A DNA stretch of 64,000 nt, from contig JACYXH010000812.1 in the NCBI GenBank assembly GCA_026745465.1, positions 5,544,454 through 5,608,453 of the forward strand. Reading direction: 5' to 3'. Each line of letters starts with the position of its first letter. Positions within the stretch are counted from its first letter, which is position 1. The position numbers and the translations under genes were made by a program. Below are positions 1 to 64,000 of the stretch, piece after piece. Below the pieces are notes generated by a model. It was given only the letters and a program-made list of their open reading frames with translations. It was not told the origin of the DNA and made no database searches. The stretch is from Lota lota. Taxonomy: Eukaryota > Chordata > Actinopteri > Gadiformes > Lotidae.

Positions 1-439
1 CAAAAGCACGGACAAATAGAATTCCACAAACACACACACACACATACTTGATAGACAGTAGACAGAGAAAATATAAAGATAAGACCAACCAAAATAAAGG
101 GTCAAGTGCTTGCTGAGGATTTAAATGATTAGAACCCTGTCCTTCCCTGTAAATTGCGAGTGATCTATATTGCTATAGGGCTTGTAAATCAGAATGCCTC
201 ATTTAATTATTTTGGTGATACTCCACTTTTTTGAGTGGACTTAAGAGAGTTGTGGTATTCCAAAAACCTAAATAGACATAAATATACCATAACCTAGGCT
301 AATGGCAACTTTTTTTTTGCTGTGGCAGTTTCAAACACAACAAAGTCTCCCCATAATGAGAAATAATTTCATGATTAATTACTAAACAATTACAAAAATA
401 CACTACCAACAGAACAACCAACATGTGCCTATTCTTCCA

Positions 440-469
440 AAATGGCGGCTTCATTGCGACGTGACGTCA
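440..469 (+). promoter_or_regulatory. YY1-like motif plus consensus CRE
   Basis: An AAAATGGCGGC motif (a YY1-type element often found just downstream of transcription starts) is followed within 25 bp by the palindromic cAMP response element TGACGTCA at 462-469. The pair is typical of CpG-type housekeeping promoters in vertebrates. A second ATGGCG context lies near 579. No downstream gene was recognised, so this may be the promoter of an unannotated or noncoding transcript, or chance. Confidence 0.3.
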
Positions 470-1247
470 CGATGTACAAGCCCTATTCACAAATGGAATA
501 ATACACAGCAGCACTAACCGGCAGGTCTTCTGAGTGACGAGAGAATCTGGAAAAAGGATGAAAACAATAGGTGAACATGGCGAGTTTGACCACAACTACA
601 ACTGACCGACAATCACAAGAGTTTTTAATGCACGCTTTTCCTGCTATCAAGAACTATCTACATGTTATAATATTACAGTTTTAATGTAATATCAAGGACA
701 TGTGTTTCACCTCATCTAACCTAGGAAATAGGATGCAAAGCAACCAGAGTCGTACCGGAGCCAAAGGCAGAGAGAGGGTGTTTGCAGTGAATGTCTGAAA
801 GCACTTCATCCTGTAATCTTGTTCCGCAATGGAAGGACCCCCCTCTACACTTGCTGCCCTACCTAATGCATAACAAAAACAGACAAAGAGGAAGCGACTA
901 CTGGGCTATTCAGAACTGAGAGGGAACAGATCCATATGCACTCTGTCTGTAGATTGGTCACAAGTCTGAGATTTCTCAAGTAATTATGTTGAAACATGGA
1001 AGGATGTTGAAATAAAAAAAATTAACTAAGTTTCCCAGATCCTAAGGTAAAAAGACAATTCAACTTCAAATATCAAAACATGAATGCCAGGCCTGCAAAG
1101 CAGTATAGATATGCCTACTAGGAAGCCACCCAATTAGAAGCTAGCCGTTAAAGTAAGGCAACAATTACACTTTTAACCCTAACTCTTTCATCTGTAAAGG
1201 CAAGAGAGAACACAATGTTTGATGTTGTTGTAAAGCTGGAATGATAG

Positions 1248-1276
<29 letters not shown>
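1248..1276. repeat. (TA)n microsatellite
   Basis: An uninterrupted TA dinucleotide run of about 29 nt lies in upstream intergenic DNA. Confidence 0.9.
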
Positions 1277-1279
<3 letters not shown>

Positions 1280-2944
1280 TGGGTTCTCAGTGAGAGTTGG
1301 GAGGTCAATGGGTGGTGATGGTGGGGGTCGCCATCTATGAGACCCATGATGCCTTTACAATAGTCAATTAGCATAGCATAATAGCATCCATTTCCTTTTG
1401 GCTGCAATCTACAGGACAATGACTGCCTGCAGTGTTGTTGTGGAGCAGGACACATTGTAGAGAAGAGGAACAGCAGAACAGAAGAGGGTGAAGGCTTTGC
1501 GTTTAAAACAAAAAATCAAGAGCATCTTAGAAATGAATAACACATGAGCACATATCCTGAAACCTTTTTTTCACACTCACAGTGTCACAACAGGGTAAAC
1601 ACAGCTTTACTTATAACTTTAATAGTGGGCTTTTGGCCTTTGTGTGTTTCAGAGCTCTGCATTCGTCAATGTTAACGCTAACTATAGCTAGTTTTGTCTA
1701 ATGAATGGCATAGCTAAACGGAACACATCGCCTGCGTCCTTCACAAAGAAGTGCCTCACACCCAAGACTTTGACTTCTCTCGACTTCTTTCTCAGTAGAC
1801 GGAACTTCATTGTAACATACTTGTTGAAAGACTGAAAATGCTAGCCTCTGAACTTCCCTACAGTTTTGTACAAGATGCAATCTTATGGTCTTTAAATTTA
1901 GGAGCTGGGACTGCAATTTTGTAAGTGAAGCCCTGGTAAAGATGTTTCCATTCTACAAAAGATTTTCAACTCATATAATAATATTGATGTGTTGCAAAAG
2001 ACCATTAGAAAGTCCTTTAAAACCACTCTCAAACACACGCACATGCACACATACCGAAGCTCACTAACAGGGCAACATACATTGAGCCATGAAGATCCTG
2101 CAGCAGCAAACTAAAAATAGAAAAGCCAAGAGGAACAATGCATATGCGTCTTCCTTCCTCAGCAGGCCCGAGAGTCCGGGTTATATTTTTGTTCCCCCCC
2201 ACTGTGGACCTCTGTGGAAATAACAGAAGACTTGCTGACTGTGGGGGGTGGTGGAAGCTGCATGGGGTGTTGAGGTGCAAAGCGACAGGGTGAACAGCAC
2301 CTGGTGTTCCCAGGGCCTGCCCCCCTCCCCGAGTCTTGCCGAGCTGGAAACCCGATCGTCGTCAGGTACAAGAATAGCTCGGCAGCACCGCAGAAAAAAA
2401 GGCAGTTGGTGCTCTCGACTCGCAGTGAACTGTCATTGAACTAAGTTTCCCTCCGTCCACTCCACTCACCTCTGAGAGTGGAGTTTCGAACTGGAGAGTT
2501 CCAGTCTCGAGCAATCATTCTGGAGGCAGGGATCTGTAAGCGCTTCATTGGCTAACAGCGAACCCAAACTGACTGCATCCTGTCTGGACACCAACGCTCT
2601 TAGAAAAAGTATATGTAAAGGTTTCAAATCAACACCGTGTAGACTGGTGACTGTAGAAATACACTTATTAAAATCCCCTTCCTTCTGCGCAAATTAGTTT
2701 CTCTTCTGTATAATATCTTCTGGCCTCTGTGCCATCTCCCCCCAGAAGCTCTGCTATTAGGATTGTTTGACCCAAGATTAACAGTAAATTACCCCTGTTT
2801 TAACAGAAAGAACCGCCCAGGAGATGGAAATATTCTGATGTGAGGCGATCTATATTTGGGGCTTCACATACGACCAAATATATGATAGACATATATGATA
2901 ATCTTTTGTCTACAACTTTTTTCAAAGATGCTATGTAGATAAAT

Positions 2945-3005
2945 AGGGGTGGTGTTAAGATTTACAAATCCCAGTGGAAATGTTCTGGGTTCGACCCTTA
3001 ATGAC
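2945..3005 (+). mobile_element. tRNA-derived SINE fragment (probable)
   Basis: The sequence reads as a tRNA-like SINE head. A GGTGGTGTTAAGA stretch sits in the A-box position, followed about 40 nt later by a B-box-like GGGTTCGACCC at 2987-2997. Teleost V-SINE/HE1-type heads look like this. The body and tail are not recognisable, so it is called a fragment. Confidence 0.45.
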
Positions 3006-3869
3006 ACGTATCCGTGTTCATGGTATTTTGCTTAGGCCTATTATGAAAGCACCTCGTATATGGTGACTGGATGAAATTGTAAAAAAAATTATAATCCAAA
3101 TGCCATCACAAATAATTAGGTGTCTGGAAATTCTCATGCCTTTACCTCATAGCCTACTATCCACATGTGGCACCTGCTTTATACACTCACAACTATAATT
3201 GAGAAACCATGTTGTGGTTTCCTGCCTGGACATTGCACTCCCATGCTGGTGGTGCTTGTAGGAGCTGTGGTGGTGAAACTGTGGATGTGGATGTTAGAAT
3301 GTAGGACTTTGCCCTTGGACAATACAATGAGGACAAGAAGCGGATGATAATCACAATGACTAAAATATATTGAAAAATCAATGACGTATAATTTCCTGAG
3401 ACTCAAAGTTTACCTGACATGACAGTAATGCAGGACACCGTGCTGCTCTGAAATAGAATCAATAGCATTAATCAAAGCGTTTGCTCATAAACATATTAGT
3501 AAATCTTTGCAGGATTGTAATTGTGATTGTGTCTACTGACCATTGTAAAACAATGATTGGAATTAAACACAAATGAACACCGAATATAGTAGAAACTATA
3601 ATGGCATTCAAACCGTTTATAGCAAGAGACTAAAGCATGGTTGCTGCCAGAAACCGTTATTAAAGTTATAATATTATTAGATCAGTATCAACATAAAGTA
3701 GGCATACTTATTAAATACAGGCACTATATAACAGCGTCTTGTTTATTGTTTTTTAGATAAAGTATACAATCGTTGAACTCCTGGTTCGGTTATGGTGTTC
3801 CTCCCAAACGCGTAGAGGCTGTTCATGCAAACCACTTCATATCAACTCCAATCCCGCATTTAAAGGGTT

Positions 3870-4334
3870 AAACCGCGCACGTGAACCATTCTCTTCCTCA
3901 AGTCGAGGCCAAAAATAACATTTGTCAACAAATCCCTACGCTCGTGAGTTGACTAATTATGAAATAGGGTCACCTGGGACGTTGTTTCTGTACCTGGGGA
4001 ACACCTTTCCCTTTTCCTATGTATTCAGCTCTATTAAACCGTTATTTTTGCACTCAACACCAAATAAGAGGAGCGACTTGTAAGGCTGTGCAGCAGGCGG
4101 AGAGAAGGTGGGGGGCAGGGCAGACAGAGACACGTGCGGCCAATAGGAGGGGCCATGCGGCTGAGGTGTTTGAGAAGGTGATGTCGTAAAGCGGATAGTG
4201 TGTCGTAAACCAGGTGCAGGGAGGTGGAGTGGAAAACGAAGGGAGGGGTACGGATGGGGGGGGGGGGGGGGGGGGGGGGGGTGCGAGAGAGGAGGTGACT
4301 CTCCGCCTGCATTTCAGACCAGACCGAAAGGATC
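3870..4334 (+). promoter_or_regulatory. zeb1: zeb1 promoter and 5'UTR region
   Basis: This is the GC-rich segment directly upstream of the zeb1 start codon. It contains E-boxes CACGTG at 3878-3883 and 4131-4136, CACCTG at 3971-3976 and CAGGTG at 4211-4216 (the last two have the E2-box form bound by ZEB proteins themselves). A CCAAT box lies at 4140-4144, and an uninterrupted 26-nt G run at 4256-4281. No TATA box is evident, which fits a TATA-less CpG promoter. The exact transcription start cannot be placed; the G run probably lies in the 5'UTR or core promoter. The CAGGTG sites would allow autoregulation, but that is inference. Confidence 0.55.
4256..4281. repeat. Poly-G run of 26 nt next to the zeb1 start
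   Basis: An uninterrupted G homopolymer begins 79 nt upstream of the zeb1 ATG, on the sense strand. If transcribed it could form G-quadruplex structure in the leader. Homopolymers this long are also prone to assembly length errors. Confidence 0.9.
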
Positions 4335-49460
<45,126 letters not shown>

Positions 49461-49687
49461 CGATGGAAAGGAAGCTACAGAGGGAAGGAGGAGAGCGACT
49501 TAGGAGAGTGAAAATGTCAAGCAATTCAGTTGAATTCTCGTCTTGCCATCAGTAGAAACCACCGCGGTTGCCAGACATCTTACGGTCCACTGTGTACAAT
49601 AACCCAGGTGTGCCTGAACTTTAAGATAACAGCAGTGACTTTTTATTTTCTTTCTTTCTCCTTTTTTTCTTGTGGAAACAAAAGTAT

Positions 49688-51587
49688 CAGTGTTAAACAA
49701 AATAAACTGTTTATAGAAGTTGGGATTACCAAACAATACTCATCAATGGATTTGTCAGAGTATATAGAGTTGAAGCGTTTTAGGCTATAATTTGTTACTG
49801 ACATCGCAAGGTTTTTATTGTGTTTGATATTGTTTTGTTTTGTTGTATTTCTTATTTCGTTCAATCCATCAGTGTTACTAATCTTATTGCTAATGTTTGG
49901 AAACATTTGAACTTGTAAAAATAGGAAAGATTTCTATACCTTTTTATTGCCAATGAAGTTTGCTATATCAGTATTTTATTGAGTTCTATGAACAAAAAAA
50001 AAAAACTGCACTACAGTATTCCTGGTTTACCCACGGATACAACATGCCTCATGCATCGTCTGCCCTTCAGTGTTACTGACTGACACTAGCAAGACCCTCT
50101 TCTTTGTGTTAGCCTACGCTAGCGCGTCATGCTAGCGAGCATCATAACTGTTATTTTTTTCAGTTTGACTGTTAGCCTTAAGAGAAAAGCAGTTTTCTTG
50201 GGGGGGGGGGGGGGGGGGGTGGGGGGGGGGGGGGGGGGGGGGGGGGGGGATAATGAGGTAACTTCTGAATGCCATAACCAAATTTTTGTCCTTTCAGGGA
50301 AGGTAGAATCACAACCTTAAAAGCCAGCATTAGGCACCGAATTGTTATTTTGCAACCCAGTGAATTTGAATGGGGCTAAAGCCTTTACCTCCTCAAGGTA
50401 TAAATATATATACATATATGTAGTTGCCCTCTACACCTACTTGGCTTCGCAAAGGGTTATACATGTAGCTATTTCAACCAAGCTTCTTCTTGTTTTGGTT
50501 TTACTTTGAGTCTTTGTCCAGTTATTCATGTGTAAACGTAATTTGTGATTCCCAGCCCCACAATGCCTCCAGCCTTATGCAAGACCTGTGTGCTGTTAAA
50601 AGTGCCATTTGAAAAGTGTTATCATTTGTACAATGTAGTCAGTATTATGTCCTCTGTTACTCAAGTCCCATATTGACTAATGTTTGTTGTTGACTTGCAT
50701 GGAGGACGCACACCTGAAGTCCATGTTTTCATCTTTGCAGTGTTAGAAACATATGGCCTCTGAAAGTTAGGGCACTTTTTTTTACGTTTTGGGAGGGGAG
50801 GAGAGCAATGAGTTACAGAGTACAGAACATCACAAGTTGTGTTATTTACAGTTATAAAGTGATGTGATAGCTCTCAGTTAGAGGCCTAGTTCTCTTTTAT
50901 TTAGTGGTTTGTATGGTAGTTGGATAGAATTACGCATTTAACAGCAGCCTGAGACCATTTAAGTCCAACTGACTGGCTTTCTGAAACCCTTTCAAAAGCC
51001 TGTCGCCAATACATTTGCCGTTTGTCTCTCTAACCACGAAATTATTAGGTTTGATTTAACATTAACATTGTAAGTTGGAGAATGGTCAATGAGATGAGAT
51101 GAAATTAGCCAATTATAGACTAAATTCTATATAGAATACGACTGTAGAGACTGTGGGTTCATATCTTAATATGACCCACCACCCCCCCCCTCCCCTGGAC
51201 AAGTATGGTGGTCTTCACCATATCTAATGTGGCCTGCAATCTGCATGAGAAATCAACCCAGTATCGGCAGTATTTGATTACTATAGTACCATGAGGATTC
51301 AACCTCATGTAAGCATGTTCATAAGCGTGTGCCAGTGGAGTGCACTTTTTTTTTTTTTTTTACAGAATCAGACAGGAAATGGCAAGTTGTCCTGCACTTC
51401 AGGTAACAAACGTTAGTAAATGTGGTCCCTTTTTGTTCATTTTCAGGTTTGTTTATTTTTTTCTGTGTACTTGTTTTTTTGTTTTTACCGAACAGTGTTC
51501 TTAAGTTCTGTGTTCTTAGTTTGAAATAATTGTTTAGGTATGTCCTGTGTTTTACGTTCGTCTTTGTTTTTGACAATGGCAGTATTA
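49688..51587 (+). promoter_or_regulatory. zeb1: Cluster of ten miR-200 family target sites
   Basis: Seed matches CAGTATT (miR-200b/200c/429) start at 49969, 50014, 50640, 51268 and 51580. Seed matches CAGTGTT (miR-141/200a) start at 49688, 49870, 50068, 50738 and 51493. Six are full 8-mers followed by A (49688, 49870, 50068, 50640, 50738, 51580). The miR-200/ZEB1 double-negative loop is established in vertebrates, and this density strongly supports both the gene identity and the UTR assignment. Confidence 0.9.
50200..50249. repeat. G19-20/T/G29 homopolymer in zeb1 3'UTR
   Basis: A sense-strand G run of 50 nt is broken by a single T at 50220, inside the zeb1 3'UTR between miR-200 family sites. 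It may form stable RNA G-quadruplexes; the run length in the assembly may be inaccurate. Confidence 0.92.
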
Positions 51588-51772
51588 GAGCCCTTTTCAC
51601 TGATGAAGTACCTGTTTAGTTACTAGAGGACTTTTTTATATTTATGTGTCTTATTTTTATATTTTCTTTTATGGTTATTTATTACACATTGTAGTGTACA
51701 ATACTGTAGTTTGAATTGATACAATAATATATTTTACTATGAAAAATAATCTGAAGAAGCAAACTTTGAAAA

Positions 51773-51784
51773 AATAAAAATAAA
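51773..51784 (+). terminator. zeb1: zeb1 proximal polyadenylation signals
   Basis: Overlapping AATAAAAATAAA gives two AATAAA hexamers, followed by GT-rich sequence (TTGTTGTTCTGG) suitable as a downstream element. All ten miR-200 family sites lie upstream, so even the shorter transcript keeps them. Confidence 0.6.
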
Positions 51785-52272
51785 TCCCAAAATTGTTGTT
51801 CTGGGGACAAAAGTTTGTTACAATCCAACAAAATGTATTATGTAAACATAACTTGTTTTAAGCTATAAAAAACGAAGAAGAAGAAGGATGAAGTAAAACC
51901 ACGGGAATGATGATGTGTTACATGTGCATCCGCTTGTTGTCCCTGTTCGGGTCTGATCCTCGCATTGTTACCAAGCTACTGAATCCTACAGCTCTGTGAT
52001 TTTACTAACGCATGAGTCCTTGCCGTTGTATTGAAGGGTGTTGTGCTGAACATGTTACCTGTTGCTCCCTTTTGTTTTTTCAAAGCCAAATTTAGATTAA
52101 CCCCTCCCCAACTCACCCTTTTTTATGTCCCTGTTCTGTGCCAACTTTGTTCCATTGTTAACATGTGTTCAAAGGCTACATTTACGTTTGCCCTTAAAGA
52201 AACTTTGTACACTCACTGTCTTTTTTTGTATTGTTTTTATTTGTGGGCTGTTTTTTTATCACTCCCCATCAC

Positions 52273-52278
52273 AATAAA
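52273..52278 (+). terminator. zeb1: zeb1 distal polyadenylation signal
   Basis: An AATAAA hexamer about 500 nt past the proximal signals, followed by T-rich sequence. Use of this site is uncertain. Confidence 0.5.
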
Positions 52279-52295
52279 AATATTAGAAAGCAGTT

Positions 52296-52809
52296 CTGAG
52301 CCATTTTCTTTCCTCCATGACTGTCAGATTTTACATAACGTCATCGGGTATACTGGCAGTCCTGTCTCTACTTCTAAATATACCACTACCCTACCTCTCT
52401 TACCTCGTATATCTCAATAGGGAGCGAAAGTATCAACTAACGCCTTCTAGTGGTAGCTTACCAGACAGTCACTTATCCGGCATGCTGCCCTAAATGGCAT
52501 ACAGACTAAAACTGTGGTCACTTAGCACCACCTATTGAACAAGGAAGTACTTGTAGTATGCTGTATACTGTATACTGTATGCTGTATACCTCAACGTTGA
52601 ATTTAATAAAGGTCCAAGTTACTTAACTTCAAATGTAAGACACATTACAATTATTATTATTTGCATATTCATTCCTCATAACATAATTTTTGTGATTCAT
52701 CACTAAAACAAAGAAGGTATTTCAGAAGTCTTCCCGTAGACTTACACAACACGCCATCGGTCATATGAGACAACCAGTAGAAAGAGACCAGTGGACGGTG
52801 GTTTGATTG
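52296..52809. other. Intergenic gap between converging zeb1 and svil
   Basis: About 0.5 kb separates the predicted 3' ends. It contains a TATACTGTATGC short repeat near 52560-52590 and an AATAAA at 52605-52610 on the + strand. No gene was seen. Confidence 0.6.
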
Positions 52810-53341
52810 ATACGGTCAGCCCCATGATTTATTCCACTAAACCTTATATCACAAAGGAAGTCTTTCGAAATACAGACTATAATTCTTGTATATAAACTGT
52901 ACACAAAGCAAGGCACTATACATTAAAATAAAATCGGTTACTTTTTTCCCCATTATTTTGTAACTTTTCCTTGATGTTTGTTAACACTGAGTCAAGGTAG
53001 CGTTGCGTCCGAGTTAAGAGTGAGTGACCGAGTCTATTCAGGCCGGCTCTTTTTGCGCTCATCTGCATTGACAGGAACACCATCAGTAAATACATACACA
53101 TTTTGACCCCTCCCCATCCTAGATTTGCTCCTACAGAGACACAAATAAACAAATACACACAAGCACACCTAGAGCACAAACAACCCTCCGTCCTACATGC
53201 ACATACATACTCATAGTTAAACCTAACGGACACACACAAACATTTTTATACACCTATAAAAAAAGTATGCAGTCACACACTTACACACCCATAAACAGAC
53301 GCAAGCGCACACACACAAAGAAAAGAAAATAACTCGCACAC

Positions 53342-53381
<40 letters not shown>

Positions 53382-53686
53382 TGTGTCAAAAGCGCATGTT
53401 GTCCACGTCATGAGTGGGAAGTTAAGTGCAAGAGACCAGGAGTAGAACCATATACAATGTATTAGCAAATAAGTCTTTTTTTGTGTTTGTTTTGGTATTC
53501 ACCCTTTACAACCATTTCATTACATCATCATTGTGCAAGGCTGCTATCCGTCACGTCCATTCTCTTCATTCTCATCCTTGACGCTGAGTCCCAGTCACTC
53601 CACTAAGAGCCTTCTTTTCCTTCTCCATCTTTGACCTTTCACCCTCTGTCCATATCCCACCACACGCCACGGCGTGCGACTTTCCT
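52810..53686 (-). other. svil: svil 3'UTR
   Basis: The region follows the svil stop (complement of 53687-53689) on the minus strand. It contains a CA/GT run (about 53345-53374 on the + strand as GT) and scattered CACA repeats. It ends near the only AATAAA found on this strand (complement of 52828-52833). Confidence 0.65.
52828..52833 (-). terminator. svil: svil polyadenylation signal
   Basis: TTTATT on the + strand is AATAAA on the svil sense strand, about 855 nt past the stop codon. No earlier AATAAA was found in the UTR. Confidence 0.6.

Positions 53687-64000
<10,314 letters not shown>

Larger units (their letters stand above)
1..3868. other. Upstream intergenic DNA, no gene recognised
   Basis: This stretch precedes the zeb1 promoter. 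It holds only short, unrelated open frames, a (TA)n run at about 1248-1276, a probable tRNA-derived SINE fragment near 2945-3005, and a CpG-containing YY1/CRE-like patch near 440-470. No conserved coding exon is recognisable on either strand. It could contain 5' noncoding exons of zeb1 or a divergent noncoding transcript, but nothing here proves that. Confidence 0.5.
49461..52295 (+). other. zeb1: zeb1 3'UTR
   Basis: An AT-rich, stop-dense region of about 2.3-2.8 kb follows the zeb1 stop. It carries ten miR-200-family seed matches, a 50-nt near-pure G run (50200-50249), and T-rich runs. Candidate polyadenylation signals lie at 51773-51784 and 52273-52278. The 3' boundary depends on which signal is used. 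A short AATAAA at 52605-52610 could mark a further distal end. Confidence 0.8.

Overview
This is a vertebrate genomic window, almost certainly from a ray-finned fish. It has long introns with GT-AG junctions and teleost-type miniature transposons. Simple-sequence repeats (CA, GA/CT, poly-G, GAA) are exceptionally dense, which recalls gadid (cod-like) genomes, though species cannot be fixed from sequence alone. No prokaryotic features, CRISPR array or tRNA gene were seen.

Two conserved genes are present, arranged tail to tail. The first is zeb1 on the + strand. I reconstructed eight coding exons (4335-4392, 33652-33858, 39625-39816, 41092-41294, 42003-42111, 42973-44810, 46298-46481, 48004-49460). 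All junctions keep frame and sum to 4248 nt (1415 residues plus stop). The protein has the full ZEB architecture: a four-finger N-terminal cluster, CtBP-type motifs, a homeodomain-like segment, a three-finger C-terminal cluster and an unusually long acidic tail. Its 3'UTR carries ten seed matches to the miR-200 family, the hallmark of the miR-200/ZEB feedback loop. The second gene is svil (supervillin) on the - strand. Its last eleven coding exons (63528 down to 53687) encode the C-terminal gelsolin-like region and villin headpiece; the 5' part lies beyond the right edge. The two predicted 3' ends are only about 0.5 kb apart.

Layout: 1-3.9 kb upstream intergenic DNA; 3.9-4.3 kb zeb1 promoter and 5'UTR; 4.4-33.6 kb zeb1 intron 1, with many STRs, old TE fragments and a young non-autonomous LTR retrotransposon (31488-32817) nested in an older inverted-repeat element; 33.6-49.5 kb the remaining zeb1 exons, with a hAT-type MITE in intron 2 and another MITE in intron 4; 49.5-52.3 kb zeb1 3'UTR; 52.8-64 kb svil.

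I see no previously undescribed multigene system. The most notable signals are splice acceptors set inside or beside expandable STRs in both genes, a duplicated exon-7/donor sequence, the expanded ZEB1 acidic tail, the ten miR-200 family sites, an intronic repeat in svil that stays in the exon reading frame, and two related LTR copies about 30 kb apart.
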